Of a DNA stretch of 32,785 bases, positions 15,603 through 24,270 are shown one piece after another. Under the pieces are notes generated by a model. The model made no database searches. It saw only the letters and a list, made by a program, of their open reading frames with translations, and was not told the origin of the DNA. Numbering within the stretch: position 1 is the first letter of the stretch; every line of letters begins with the position of its first letter. Source of the DNA: Limnobacter sp. Lineage in GTDB: Bacteria > Pseudomonadota > Gammaproteobacteria > Burkholderiales > Burkholderiaceae_E. The stretch spans positions 1 through 32,785 of the forward strand of contig JAAZBL010000306.1 of NCBI GenBank assembly GCA_012513825.1. The letters run 5' to 3'. A program made the translations under genes and the position numbers.

Positions 15603-17126
15603 TCAGCCGGCGTACTTGTCGCGCAGCAGGTTCTTCTGCACCTTGCCCATCGTGTTGCGCGGCAGTTCGTCGACGACGAAGACGCGCTTGGGCACCTTGA
15701 ACGCGGCGATCCGCGAACGCAGCTGCGCGATCAGCGCCGCCTCGTCGAGCGTGGCGCCGGGCAACGGCACGACGACCGCCGTCACGGCCTCGCCGAAGTC
15801 GTGGTGAGGCACGCCGATGACCGCCGACTCGAACACGCCGTCCATCTCGTCGAGATACGACTCGATCTCCTTCGGATAGACGTTGTAGCCGCCGGTGATG
15901 ATCAGGTCCTTGCTGCGCCCGACGATCGACAGGTAGCCGTTCGCGTCCCACTTGCCCATGTCGCCGGTCCGGAAGAAGCCGTCCTCGCTGAACTCTTCCT
16001 TCGTTTTTTCGGGCATGCGCCAATAGCCGCTGAAGACGTTCGGCCCGCGCACCTGGATCGCGCCGATCTCGTCGAAGCCGCAGGGCTTGCCGGCTTCGTC
16101 GACTACGCGCACCTCGACGCCGGGCAACGGCAGGCCGACCGTGCCGGCGACGCGATTGCCGTCGTACGGGTTCGACGTGATCATCACCGTCTCGCTCATC
16201 CCGTAGCGCTCGAGGATGCGCTGGCCGGTGCGCTCCTCGAACTGCCGGAAGGTGTCGGGCAGCAGCGGCGCCGAACCCGAGACGAACAACCGCATCCCTC
16301 GCACCGCTTCGCGCCCGAAGCCCGGATGATCGAGCAGGCGCACGTACATCGTGGGCACGCCCATGAAGACCGTGGCGCGCGGCAGCAGCCGCAGGACGAC
16401 GTCGGGATCGAACTTCGAGAGCCAGAGCATCCGGCTGCCGTTGAGCAAGGCGCCATGGCAGGCGACGAACAAGCCGTGCACGTGGAAGATCGGCAGTGCG
16501 TGCAGCAGCACGTCGCCGCGGCGCCAGCGCCAGTACAGGTGCAGCGTGCGGGCGTTGCTGACGACGTTGCCGTGCGTGAGCATCGCCCCCTTGCTGCGGC
16601 CGGTGGTGCCCGAGGTGTAGACGATGCAGGCCAGGTCGTCGGCGGCGCGAGGCACCGTTTCGAATTCGCCGGACTGCCTGGCGACCGCTTCGGACAGTGT
16701 GCCGTCGCCGTGCTGGCCGAGCGTGAACAGGTGCGGAACGCGATGCCGGGCAACGACCGGTTCGATCCAGTCGCGGCTGCCCGGCGCGCAGACGACGACC
16801 GAGGGCTCGGCGTTCTCGACGAAGTAGTCGATCTCGGCCGCCTGGTAGGCGGTGTTCAGCGGCAGGAACACGCAACCTGCGCGCAGCGTGCCCAGGTACA
16901 GCAGCAGCGCCTCCGGCGACTTCTCGACCTGCACGGCGATGCGCGCACCGGCCGGCAGGCCGAGCCCGGCCAGAAGGTTGGCGATGCGTGCGCTGCCGCG
17001 CTCGATGTCCGCCCAGCTGTAGGTCCGGCCTTCGGGCGTTTCGATCGCGCAGCCGTCGCGATCGGCCGGGAACCCGGCGGCCAGCACCGAGTACAGGTTC
17101 GTGTCGGAGGAGTCTGTCTTGTCCAT
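15603..17126 (-). CDS. matB: Malonyl-CoA synthetase (malonate--CoA ligase)
   Basis: Activates malonate to malonyl-CoA with ATP. The 507-residue protein is an ANL-superfamily adenylate-forming enzyme: P-loop YTSGTTGRSKGAMLTHGN (about 170-187), PIFHVHGLF, the A5 motif ERYGMSETVMITSNPY, GRSKDLIITGGYNVYPKEIE at the hinge, and the C-terminal catalytic Lys in RNTMGKVQKNLL (about residue 495). Length and the YGMSET-to-NPY segment fit MatB rather than acyl-CoA synthetases for long chains. The operon context is strong support: malonyl-CoA decarboxylase lies two genes upstream. It is 65 bp downstream of the Bug-type gene. No strong SD is visible. Confidence 0.93.
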   Translation of the reverse strand: MDKTDSSDTNLYSVLAAGFPADRDGCAIETPEGRTYSWADIERGSARIANLLAGLGLPAGARIAVQVEKSPEALLLYLGTLRAGCVFLPLNTAYQAAEIDYFVENAEPSVVVCAPGSRDWIEPVVARHRVPHLFTLGQHGDGTLSEAVARQSGEFETVPRAADDLACIVYTSGTTGRSKGAMLTHGNVVSNARTLHLYWRWRRGDVLLHALPIFHVHGLFVACHGALLNGSRMLWLSKFDPDVVLRLLPRATVFMGVPTMYVRLLDHPGFGREAVRGMRLFVSGSAPLLPDTFRQFEERTGQRILERYGMSETVMITSNPYDGNRVAGTVGLPLPGVEVRVVDEAGKPCGFDEIGAIQVRGPNVFSGYWRMPEKTKEEFSEDGFFRTGDMGKWDANGYLSIVGRSKDLIITGGYNVYPKEIESYLDEMDGVFESAVIGVPHHDFGEAVTAVVVPLPGATLDEAALIAQLRSRIAAFKVPKRVFVVDELPRNTMGKVQKNLLRDKYAG

Positions 17127-17191
17127 TTCGATTCAGCAGCAGTCGGCCGCGGGATGCGGCCGTTCGTCAGGCCTCGTTCGTCGATCCGGGT

Positions 17192-18184
17192 TCACTGCAG
17201 CTTGGCGCCCGCATCGTCGACGACCTTCGCCCACTTGCGCACCTCGGCATCGACGAAGCGCGCCATCTCTTCGGGGCTCTGGCCGCCTGCATCGGCGCCG
17301 AGCTGCGCCCAGATCTCGCGCAGCTCGCTGGAGGCCAGCGCCTTTGCAACCTCCTGGTGCAGGCGCGAGACGATCGCCGGCGGCGTACCGGCCGGCGCCC
17401 ACATCGCGTACCAGGTGCGCGCCTCGTAACCCTTGACGCCGGCTTCGTCGAGCGTCGGAATGTCGGGCAAAGCCGGCGAGCGTTGCGCGCTGGACACCGC
17501 GAGCGGCACGATGCGTCCGCTTCGGATATGCGGCATCGAGCTGCCGAGCCCGTCGAACATGAAGTCGACCTGGCCGGCCAGCAGGTCCTGGGTCGCGGGG
17601 CCGGCCCCGCGATAAGGAATGTGCGCGGCGAAGCTGCGCGTCATCGTCTTCCACAGTTCGACGGTCAGGTGATGCGTGGTGCCGCTGCCGGCCGAAGCGT
17701 AGTTCAGCTTGCCCGGGTTCGCGTGCACGTACTTCTGGAAATCGGCGAAAGTGCGGCTCGGCACGTTCTTCGGGTTCACGACGACGACGTTCGGCACGAA
17801 CGACAGCACGGTGACCGGCGTCAGGTCCTTCTGCAGGTCGTAGCCGAGCTTCGGATACATGCTGACGGCGATCGTGTGGTGAACCGCGCCGACCAGGAAC
17901 GTGTAGCCGTCGGGCGCGGCCTTGGCGGCCAGGTCCGCACCCAGCGTGCCGCCGGCACCGCCGCGGTTGTCGATGATGAACTGCTGGCCCGTCTGCTGCG
18001 AAAGCAGCTTGGCCAGCGGCCGCGCGAACGCATCGGTGCCGCCGCCTGCCGGGAACGGCACGACCAGCCGGACCGGCCTCGTCGGCCACTCCTGCGCCTG
18101 TGCCTGCGCCGGTGCCAGGCCGACCAGCGCCAGCGTCGAGGCCAGCAGTCCGAGGCCGGCCATCGTCTTGAATCGCGATTTCAT
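17192..18184 (-). CDS. Bug/TctC-family periplasmic binding protein
   Basis: Extracytoplasmic receptor of the tripartite tricarboxylate transporter type. The 330-residue protein has a clear signal peptide (MKSRFKTMAGLGLLASTLALVGLAPAQAQA), then family landmarks EWPTRPVRLVVPFPAGGGTDAFAR, DNRGGAGGTLGADLAAKAAPDGYTFL, YASAGSGTTHHLTVELWK and HIPYRGAGPATQDLLAGQVDFMFD. A GAGGAG Shine-Dalgarno lies 8 bases before the ATG. Placed between malonyl-CoA decarboxylase and malonyl-CoA synthetase, it most likely binds malonate; that is inference from context. No TctA/TctB membrane genes are present in the window, as is common for the many orphan Bug proteins of Burkholderiales. Confidence 0.93.
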   Translation of the reverse strand: MKSRFKTMAGLGLLASTLALVGLAPAQAQAQEWPTRPVRLVVPFPAGGGTDAFARPLAKLLSQQTGQQFIIDNRGGAGGTLGADLAAKAAPDGYTFLVGAVHHTIAVSMYPKLGYDLQKDLTPVTVLSFVPNVVVVNPKNVPSRTFADFQKYVHANPGKLNYASAGSGTTHHLTVELWKTMTRSFAAHIPYRGAGPATQDLLAGQVDFMFDGLGSSMPHIRSGRIVPLAVSSAQRSPALPDIPTLDEAGVKGYEARTWYAMWAPAGTPPAIVSRLHQEVAKALASSELREIWAQLGADAGGQSPEEMARFVDAEVRKWAKVVDDAGAKLQ

Positions 18185-18232
18185 TGCTTGGTCTCCTCTC
18201 GTTTATCTTGGATTCCTGCGACTGCCTGCCGG

Positions 18233-19627
18233 TCAAAGCAGCGACAGCACGGCGCGCGACGCGCTGACGCTGCCATCGACGAACTTCTGGTGGTTGGACT
18301 CGATCTCGCCGAGATCGTAAAGATAATTGACCATCAGCCCGTGCGACTGCCGCAGCCCTTTGCGCGACATGTCGGCCGCCGGGTTGATGCGCTCGAGTCG
18401 CGCGCCGTTGTTCAGGTGGAAGCGCGCAACCGGGTCGGAGCCCCGCGCATCGCCCGGCGACGTATGCAACAAGTAGAACGCACAGAGCCGCCAGAGCATC
18501 CGGCGGTCGGCCTCGAGCTGCCTGGCCGCGACGCCGTTGTTCGCGGCACCGCTGTTCGCCGCGCCGTTGTCCGCCGCGCCGCCGTTCGCCGGGTTGTCCG
18601 ATGCCGACTCGTCCGCCACCGGCGCCAGCCGCGACAGGTCCTTGCCATGACGTTCGCGAAGCGAGACGAGGCCCTCCTGCAGCTCGGCCAGCACCGTCGG
18701 CTTCACGCGCCTGGACTCCAGGTTCTCGACGTGCGCGAGCCAGTTCGCGAAGCCCGGTATCGGCGACAGCGTGCAGAACTGGCGCAGCTTCGGCAGGTCG
18801 CCGGCCAGCCGGTCGGCCACCCGCTTGATCAGGAAGTTGCCCAGGTTCACCCCCCGCAAGCCCGGCTGGCAGTTCGAGATCGAATAGAAGGCGGCGACGC
18901 GGAACTTGTCGGGGTCGAGCTGCGGCTCGGTTTTGCGATCGAGCAGCGGGGCGATCGCCGCCGGCATCTCGGCAAGCAGCGCGACCTCGACGAAGATCAG
19001 CGGTTCGCCGGACAGCGCCGGATGGAAGAACGCGAAGCAGCGGCGATCCGGTTCGAGGCGGCGGCGCAATTCGGGCCAGCCGCCGATCTCGTGCACGGCC
19101 TCGTGCTTGATGATCTTCTCGAGCAGTTCGGCAGGCGACTTCCAGTCGACTTCGACGAGCTGGAGGAACCCGGGGTTGAACCACGACGACAGCAGGTGGT
19201 GAAAGTCGGCGTCGACCGCGCGCAGCGAGGCGTCGTGCCGCAGCCGGTCGAGCAAGACCGTGCGCATCGCGACCAGCGTGGCCGTGCCTCCCGGCGCGAG
19301 GTTCAGGCGCCGCAGCAGCGCCTGGCGCGGCGGGTCGCTGACCTGGGTCAGCTCGATCAGCGCATCGGGCGAGCGGGTCTCGGCGTACTTCCGGGCGAGC
19401 TGCAGGACCCTGGCCGGGTCGGGATCGTAGTCGCGGGCCAGCACCTCGAAGAAGCCGCGCCGCGACTCGGCGCCCAGCCGCCGGTAGTTGTCGAGCGCGC
19501 GCGTGGCGATCGCGATGCTGTTCGATTCGCCGCGCGCCGTCAGCAGCTGCCGGCAGTCATCGAGCAGCTGGTCGAGATCGGCGCGTTCGCGCGCGTCCTG
19601 CCGTGCCTTCCTGAATCGCTCGAACAC
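18233..19627 (-). CDS. matA: Malonyl-CoA decarboxylase
   Basis: Converts malonyl-CoA to acetyl-CoA and CO2. The 464-residue protein has the helical N-terminal domain and the GNAT-like catalytic domain: VDWKSPAELLEKIIKHEAVHEIGGWPELRRRL, FFHPALSGEPLIFVEVAL, FYSISNCQPGLRGVNLGNFLIKRV, TLSPIPGFANWL (catalytic Ser region), DPVARFHLNNGARLERIN (catalytic His) and SHGLMVNYLYDL. The start is GTG with GGAGGA just upstream; the nearby ATG is in another frame. An Asn/Ala/Gly insert of about 25 residues, coded by a 15-bp repeat, sits before the His block. It heads a matA - Bug - matB group and lies 75 bp downstream of lgt. No MatR-type GntR regulator is adjacent. Confidence 0.95.
   Translation of the reverse strand: MFERFRKARQDARERADLDQLLDDCRQLLTARGESNSIAIATRALDNYRRLGAESRRGFFEVLARDYDPDPARVLQLARKYAETRSPDALIELTQVSDPPRQALLRRLNLAPGGTATLVAMRTVLLDRLRHDASLRAVDADFHHLLSSWFNPGFLQLVEVDWKSPAELLEKIIKHEAVHEIGGWPELRRRLEPDRRCFAFFHPALSGEPLIFVEVALLAEMPAAIAPLLDRKTEPQLDPDKFRVAAFYSISNCQPGLRGVNLGNFLIKRVADRLAGDLPKLRQFCTLSPIPGFANWLAHVENLESRRVKPTVLAELQEGLVSLRERHGKDLSRLAPVADESASDNPANGGAADNGAANSGAANNGVAARQLEADRRMLWRLCAFYLLHTSPGDARGSDPVARFHLNNGARLERINPAADMSRKGLRQSHGLMVNYLYDLGEIESNHQKFVDGSVSASRAVLSLL
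18533..18592. repeat. Four 15-bp tandem units inside malonyl-CoA decarboxylase gene
   Basis: Plus-strand units gccgttgttcgcggc, accgctgttcgccgc, gccgttgtccgccgc and gccgccgttcgccgg are in frame. They encode the pentapeptide-like run NGGAADNGAANSGAANNGVAA. The period is divisible by three, so changes in copy number would keep the frame. Confidence 0.8.
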
Positions 19628-19702
19628 GAATCCTCCATTCCGGGAGACTGCCTTGCCCTGCGCTTCGCGCCATCCGTGCCCGCGTGCCTCGCGGCCCGGC
19701 GC

Positions 19703-20497
19703 TCAGTCGCCCGCCGCGCGCCGGCTCGCGTGCAGCATCCAGAGCCCGATTGCGACCATCGGCAGGCTCAGCCACTGACCCATCGTCAGGCCGAATCCGA
19801 GCAGGCCGAGGAAGGCATCGGGCTCGCGCGCAAACTCGGCGACGAAACGCAGCACGCCGTAGCCGATCAGGAACATCGCCGACACCGCGCCGACCGGACG
19901 CCGCCGCGACGAATACCACCAAAGGAAAGCGAACAGCAACAGGCCCTCGCCGGCGAACTGGTACAGCTGCGACGGATGCCTGGGCAGGGCGTCGGCCTGC
20001 GGAAAGATCATCGCCCAGGGCACGCCGCTCGGCCGGCCCCAGAGCTCGCCGTTGATGAAATTGCCGAGCCGGCCGGCAGCCAGCCCGAGCGGCACCAGCG
20101 GTGCGACGAAATCGGCGACCTGCGTGACGCGCCAGCCGCGCCGCCGGGCGAACACGGCCATCGCGACGATGACCCCGAGCAAGCCGCCGTGGAACGACAT
20201 GCCGCCCTGCCAGACGGCCAGCAGTTCGAGCGGATGACCGAGGTAGTAGCCCGGCTTGTAGAACAGCACGTAGCCGAGGCGCCCACCGAGCACGACGCCG
20301 AGCACGCCCCAGAAGATCAGGTCCTCGAGCTCGCGCACGCCGAAACCCGGCGGGACCGACGGCGCGTTCGCCCGGATCCGCGCGCGTCCGAGCACGAACA
20401 CCGCGAGGAAGGCGACCAGGTACATCAATCCGTACCAGCGCACGGCCAGCGGGCCGATGCTGAAGGCGATCGGATCGAATTGCGGGTGAACGAGCAT
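19703..20497 (-). CDS. lgt: Prolipoprotein diacylglyceryl transferase
   Basis: Transfers diacylglycerol from phosphatidylglycerol to the lipobox Cys of prolipoproteins, such as BamE and the ChaN-like protein here. The 264-residue membrane protein shows the family start [34 protein letters not shown], the conserved [13 protein letters not shown], the Lgt signature [16 protein letters not shown], and [12 protein letters not shown]. About seven hydrophobic segments are present. I chose the ATG at 20497 because the track's extension to 20614 adds an Arg/Pro-rich tail with no membrane character. It is the first gene of a minus-strand run into the malonate genes, though linkage with them is uncertain. 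Confidence 0.96.
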   Translation of the reverse strand: MLVHPQFDPIAFSIGPLAVRWYGLMYLVAFLAVFVLGRARIRANAPSVPPGFGVRELEDLIFWGVLGVVLGGRLGYVLFYKPGYYLGHPLELLAVWQGGMSFHGGLLGVIVAMAVFARRRGWRVTQVADFVAPLVPLGLAAGRLGNFINGELWGRPSGVPWAMIFPQADALPRHPSQLYQFAGEGLLLFAFLWWYSSRRRPVGAVSAMFLIGYGVLRFVAEFAREPDAFLGLLGFGLTMGQWLSLPMVAIGLWMLHASRRAAGD

Positions 20498-20601
20498 CGT
20501 CAATCGGGCCGGCTGCGGACGAGGCCGGCATTCTGACATGCGACGAGCCCGTCCGGTTCGGCGGCGGCCCGCCGGCCCGGGACGCGGGCGAGGGGGGATC
20601 G

Positions 20602-20630
20602 CTGACGCCCACACACCGGTCGCGCATAAT
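20602..20630 (+). promoter_or_regulatory. Promoter of bfr
   Basis: CTGACG (20602-20607), a 17-bp spacer and CATAAT (20625-20630) resemble a sigma-70 promoter, with 4/6 and 5/6 matches. The sequence GCATAATCAT over the -10 has a weak resemblance to half a Fur site. Confidence 0.5.
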
Positions 20631-20659
20631 CATCGATTCGACCACCGGAGGCCAGAACA

Positions 20660-21139
20660 ATGAAAGGCGACAAGACTGTCATCGAGTGGCTGAACCGCCA
20701 GCTCAAGAACGAGTTGACGGCGATCAACCAGTACTTCCTGCATGCGCGGATCTTCGGCCACTGGGGCCTGCCCGGGCTCGAAAAGATCGAGTACGACGAG
20801 TCCTTCGACGAGATGAAGCACGCCGATTCGCTGATCAAGCGGATCCTGATGCTCGAAGGACTGCCCAACCTGCAGGATCTCGGCAAGCTGAACATCGGCG
20901 AGAACACCGAGGAGATCCTGGCCAGCGACCTGGCGCTCGAGCGCTCTGCGCTCGCCACGCTGAAGGGCGGCATCGCGCACTGCGAACAGGTCGGCGACTA
21001 TGTCTCGCGCGAGATCCTGGTGAAGATCCTCGACGACTCAGAGGAGCACATCGATTTCCTCGAGACGCAGATCGAACTGATCGGCAAGGTCGGAATCCAG
21101 AACTACCAGCAGACCTTCATGAACCGCGAGGCGCCCTGA
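20660..21139 (+). CDS. bfr: Bacterioferritin
   Basis: Haem-containing 24-mer iron store. The 159-residue protein starts [30 protein letters not shown] and matches E. coli Bfr in length and register. Haem ligand Met52 is present. Ferroxidase ligands E18, E51, H54, E94 and H130 are present, but the position equivalent to E127 is Ser in [11 protein letters not shown]. Neighbouring E128 or D126 might substitute; I recall similar TEEH/SEEH forms in related bacteria, which I cannot check here. GGAGG lies 8 bases before the ATG. It is convergent with bfd, whose product releases iron from Bfr. Confidence 0.97.
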   Translation: MKGDKTVIEWLNRQLKNELTAINQYFLHARIFGHWGLPGLEKIEYDESFDEMKHADSLIKRILMLEGLPNLQDLGKLNIGENTEEILASDLALERSALATLKGGIAHCEQVGDYVSREILVKILDDSEEHIDFLETQIELIGKVGIQNYQQTFMNREAP

Positions 21140-21215
21140 GCGCGGATCGCCGATTCCGGGCCATCGATCGCTGCGGCGGGGCCGAACGCGAACCGGGGCT
21201 GCGGCCGCGGAACAT

Positions 21216-21416
21216 TCAGGCGGCAGCGCGCGACAGCTCGTTGGCGACCATCGTGCCGACGCGCTCGACGATCAGTTCGCGCGCCTGGCGTGCGCACTTG
21301 CCGCAGCATTCGCCGATCCCGCAGGCCTCGCGCACTTCGGCCATCGACCGGGCCCCGGAATCGACAAGAGAACGGATCTCCCGGTCCGAGACGGCCCGGC
21401 AAAGGCAGATGATCAT
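21216..21416 (-). CDS. bfd: Bacterioferritin-associated ferredoxin
   Basis: [2Fe-2S] protein that reduces the haem in bacterioferritin so that stored iron can leave. The 66-residue protein has the ligand set C4-x-C6 and C38-x2-C41 ([10 protein letters not shown] and [12 protein letters not shown]), with 31 residues between the pairs, as in Bfd. Two extra cysteines (C32, C37) flank the second pair. The start is the ATG at 21416, which gives MIICLC; the track's longer frame runs back through the palindromic promoter region. The adjacent convergent bfr confirms the role. The palindrome 37 bases upstream is a good Fur-site candidate, which fits the usual induction of bfd under iron limitation. 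Confidence 0.94.
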   Translation of the reverse strand: MIICLCRAVSDREIRSLVDSGARSMAEVREACGIGECCGKCARQARELIVERVGTMVANELSRAAA

Positions 21417-21440
21417 CGCTGGTTCCTGACAGCCGAAAGA

Positions 21441-21489
21441 GGCAAGACGGTCAATACGAATTGTTCGTATTAAGAATAGCCGTCTTGCC
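21441..21489. promoter_or_regulatory. Nested palindrome (Fur-site candidate) between bfd and ilvD
   Basis: The inner repeat AATACGAA-TTG-TTCGTATT (21453-21471) is perfect over 8 bp per arm. It lies within an outer perfect 10-bp repeat GGCAAGACGG (21441-21450) / CCGTCTTGCC (21480-21489). The inner core GAATTGTTC resembles beta/gammaproteobacterial Fur sites of the TGCGAAT-N-ATTCGCA form. It sits between divergent bfd and ilvD. Confidence 0.6.
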
Positions 21490-21565
21490 GGCAGCACGCA
21501 AGCGCGAACCTTGCGCTTTGTTAAACTGCCCTTCTTCCCAGAACCCCCGACCGCCGGAATCCGCC

Positions 21566-23245
21566 ATGACCGCGAACCGCCGCAGCCGCAACATCACCGA
21601 GGGCGTCGCCCGTGCCCCGAACCGCTCGATGTACTACGCGCTCGGGTACGAGAAGAGCGATTTCTCGAATCCGATGATCGGCATCGCCAACGGCCACAGC
21701 ACGATCACGCCGTGCAACTCGGGGCTGCAGGCGCTGGCCGACGCGGCGGTCGAAGCGGTCAAGGCGTCCGGCGCCAACCCGCAGGTCTTCGGCACGCCGA
21801 CGATCTCCGACGGCATGTCGATGGGCACCGAGGGGATGAAGTACTCGCTGGTTTCGCGCGAGGTCATCGCCGACTGCGTCGAAACCTCGGTGCAGGGCCA
21901 GTGGATGGACGGCGTGCTCGTCATCGGCGGCTGCGACAAGAACATGCCGGGCGGGATGATGGGCATCATGCGCGCCAACGTTCCGGCCATCTACGTCTAC
22001 GGCGGCACGATCAAGCCCGGTCGCTGGAAGGGCCAGGACCTGAACATCGTCTCGGTGTTCGAGGCGGTCGGCGAGTTCTCGCGCGGCCGGATGAGCGAGG
22101 AGGACTTCGAGGGCATCGAACGCAACGCGATCCCCGGCACCGGCTCCTGTGGCGGCATGTACACGGCCAACACGATGTCCTCGTCGTTCGAGGCGCTGGG
22201 CCTGAGCCTGCTCGGTTCGTCGACGATGGCGAACCCCGACGACGAGAAGCGCGCGTCGGCGGCCGAGTCGGCCCGCGTGCTGGTCGAGGCCGTGAAGAAG
22301 GACCTCAAGCCGCGCGACATCGTGACCCGGAAGTCGATCGAGAACGCCGTCACGCTGATCATGGCCACCGGCGGCTCGACCAACGCCGTGCTGCACTACC
22401 TGGCGATCGCGCACGCCGCCGGCATCGAATGGTCGATCGACGACTTCGAGCGCATCCGCAAGCGCGTTCCGGTCATCTGCGACCTGAAACCGTCGGGCAA
22501 GTACCTGGCCACCGACCTGCATCGCGCCGGCGGCATCCCGCAGGTGCTGAAGATCCTGCTGAAGGCCGGCCTCGTTCACGGCGACTGCATGACGATCACC
22601 GGCCGCACGCTTGCGCAGGAACTCGAAGGCGTGCCCGACACGCCGCGCGCCGACCAGGACGTGATCCATCCGATCGACAAGCCGCTGTATTCCGAAGGCC
22701 ACCTGGCGATCCTGAAGGGCAACCTGTCGCCCGAGGGCTGCGTGGCCAAGATCACCGGACTGAAGAACCCGGTCATCACCGGGCCGGCGCGCGTCTTCGA
22801 CGACGAGCAAAGCGCGCTGCAGGCGATCCTCGACGGCAAGATCGTCGCCGGCGACGTCATGGTGCTGCGCTATCTCGGACCCAAGGGCGCCCCGGGCATG
22901 CCGGAGATGCTGGCGCCCACGTCGGCGCTCATCGGCGCCGGACTCGGCGAATCGGTCGGGCTGATCACCGACGGCCGCTTCTCCGGCGGCACCTGGGGCA
23001 TGGTCGTCGGCCACGTGGCTCCGGAGGCCGCCGTGGGCGGTCCGATCGCCCTGGTGCGAGAAGGCGACACGATCACGATCGATGCGCACAAGCTGCTGCT
23101 GCAGCTCGACATCGGCGACGAAGAGATGGCGAAGCGGCGCGCCGAGTTCGAGCAGCCCGGTCCGCGCTACAAGCGCGGCGTGCTGGCCAAGTTCCACGCA
23201 CTGACCGGCAGCGCGAGCCGTGGCGCGGTGCTCGACGACTTCTGA
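21566..23245 (+). CDS. ilvD: Dihydroxy-acid dehydratase
   Basis: Fe-S dehydratase of valine, leucine and isoleucine synthesis. The 559-residue protein shows TPCNSG (C50), [15 protein letters not shown] (C123), [16 protein letters not shown] (C195), [22 protein letters not shown] and [23 protein letters not shown]. The three Cys positions fit the IlvD type using three Cys cluster ligands. The start at 21566 gives [13 protein letters not shown]; the track's extension to 21461 would cross the palindrome shared with bfd. CGCAAG/CTTGCG (21497-21515) is a further small inverted repeat upstream. No attenuation-type leader is apparent. Confidence 0.97.
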   Translation: MTANRRSRNITEGVARAPNRSMYYALGYEKSDFSNPMIGIANGHSTITPCNSGLQALADAAVEAVKASGANPQVFGTPTISDGMSMGTEGMKYSLVSREVIADCVETSVQGQWMDGVLVIGGCDKNMPGGMMGIMRANVPAIYVYGGTIKPGRWKGQDLNIVSVFEAVGEFSRGRMSEEDFEGIERNAIPGTGSCGGMYTANTMSSSFEALGLSLLGSSTMANPDDEKRASAAESARVLVEAVKKDLKPRDIVTRKSIENAVTLIMATGGSTNAVLHYLAIAHAAGIEWSIDDFERIRKRVPVICDLKPSGKYLATDLHRAGGIPQVLKILLKAGLVHGDCMTITGRTLAQELEGVPDTPRADQDVIHPIDKPLYSEGHLAILKGNLSPEGCVAKITGLKNPVITGPARVFDDEQSALQAILDGKIVAGDVMVLRYLGPKGAPGMPEMLAPTSALIGAGLGESVGLITDGRFSGGTWGMVVGHVAPEAAVGGPIALVREGDTITIDAHKLLLQLDIGDEEMAKRRAEFEQPGPRYKRGVLAKFHALTGSASRGAVLDDF

Positions 23246-23362
23246 TCCGGCTCCGGTGGGGCGCCATGGCGACGCTGCCGGATCGGATTGCGGTGCGCCT
23301 TCGCCCGCGGACCCGTCGGCGCCTTGCGCAGCGGCTTCGACCGGCTTCGGCGGCCGCGCGCC

Positions 23363-23641
23363 TCAGCGGGCCGCGTCGCCGGAAGCCGCCTGGCCGCGCC
23401 CCGGACGACGCTTGAAACGGAAGTGCGGAAACATCGCCTCGATGCGCTTGCGGCGGGCTTCGGCGATCTCGAGCCCGGGATCGGCTTCGCGGCCGAGGCG
23501 GAACAGCGGCTCGACGACCTCGAACCAGACGAAGGCGCAGGCAAAGGGCGTCAGCACCCAGAGCCAGGGCCAGCTCGCGACGGGCTCGATGGCGAGCGCA
23601 CGCAGAACGATCAGCAGTAATCCGGTCCAGACGAAGGCCAT
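23363..23641 (-). CDS. Small Trp-rich membrane protein (TIGR04438 type)
   Basis: The 92-residue protein begins MAFVWTGLLLIVLRALAIEPVASWPWLWVLTPFACAFVWFEVVEPLF, with two hydrophobic segments rich in Trp. It ends with a basic tail RKRIEAMFPHFRFKRRPGRG. This pattern matches the small Trp-rich protein family I know from Burkholderiales; no function is known. I used the ATG at 23641, with GAGGGA about 8 bases upstream, over the GTG six bases earlier. It is convergent with ilvD across 117 bp and divergent from the cytochrome gene. Confidence 0.8.
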   Translation of the reverse strand: MAFVWTGLLLIVLRALAIEPVASWPWLWVLTPFACAFVWFEVVEPLFRLGREADPGLEIAEARRKRIEAMFPHFRFKRRPGRGQAASGDAAR

Positions 23642-23888
23642 GTGCACTTCCCTCGATGCGTCAAGCCACTTTGCGCCGCCCGGCGCCAGCGGTCAGCTTC
23701 GGACGGCCGAACGGCGTCCGTGCCGGCGCGAGCGGCCGCTGTCAACTGGCGGAGCCCTCCGGCCGTTATTGTTCGATGCTGTTGCTGCGCGAGTCCGTGG
23801 CCAGGCTGGCGCGATGGAGCGAGGCCCTGCGGTACACTCGAAGACGCTTAACATGCGTCTGAGAGTCATCAACTCAACCGGAGAAGTC

Positions 23889-24197
23889 ATGAAAGCAATC
23901 CCGATTTCGATCGCCCTCGCGCTCGCCTGTGCCTCGGGCACCGCCATGGCGAGCCTGGAACTGGCGAAGGCCAAGAACTGCACCGCCTGCCATGCCGTCG
24001 ACAAGAAGCTGATCGGCCCGGCGTACAAGGATGTCGCAGCCAAGTACGCGAACGACTCGAACGCGGTCGCAACGCTGTCGGAGCACGTGCGCAAGGGCAG
24101 CACCGGCGTTTGGGGCCCGATTCCGATGCCCGCGAACCCGCAGGTCTCGGAGGCCGAGGCGGAAACCCTGGTGAAGTGGATTCTCGAGCAGAAGTGA
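23889..24197 (+). CDS. Periplasmic class I cytochrome c (c-551/c-552 type)
   Basis: Small soluble electron carrier. The 102-residue precursor has a signal peptide (MKAIPISIALALACASGTAMA), haem site CTACH (C31, C34, H35) and the distal Met80 in WGPIPMPANPQ. The C-terminal helix is EAETLVKWILEQK. The pattern KNCTACHAVDKKLIGPAYKDVAAKY is that of cytochrome c-551/c-552. GGAG lies 5 bases before the ATG; a TACACT at 23833-23838 may be its -10. The track's long extension upstream is spurious. A terminator with a T8 tract follows. The specific partner oxidase or reductase is not in the window. Confidence 0.95.
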   Translation: MKAIPISIALALACASGTAMASLELAKAKNCTACHAVDKKLIGPAYKDVAAKYANDSNAVATLSEHVRKGSTGVWGPIPMPANPQVSEAEAETLVKWILEQK

Positions 24198-24216
24198 AGC
24201 CGGTTTTCCGCTGCAC

Positions 24217-24237
24217 GGGTGCCGCCGCGCGGCACCC
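24217..24237 (+). repeat. Hairpin GGGTGCCG/CGGCACCC after the cytochrome gene
   Basis: A perfect 8-bp stem with a 5-base loop, 20 bp after the cytochrome stop codon and 9 bp before the intrinsic terminator. It may protect the 3' end of the mRNA. Confidence 0.7.
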
Positions 24238-24246
24238 GACCGAAGG

Positions 24247-24270
24247 GGCGCCATCCGGCGCCTTTTTTTT
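24247..24270 (+). terminator. Intrinsic terminator of the cytochrome c gene
   Basis: GGCGCC-ATCC-GGCGCC followed by eight T residues: a perfect 6-bp stem with a strong T-tract. Confidence 0.93.

Noticed and set aside
16988-20536. 1182-residue plus-strand ORF over the malonate genes and lgt
   Set aside because: Antisense to four well-supported genes, with no recognisable domain and the Arg/His/Gln bias of a shadow frame.
20615-20645. Fur box in front of bfr
   Set aside because: Only a half-site resemblance (CATAATCAT) overlapping the -10; too weak to call as a site.
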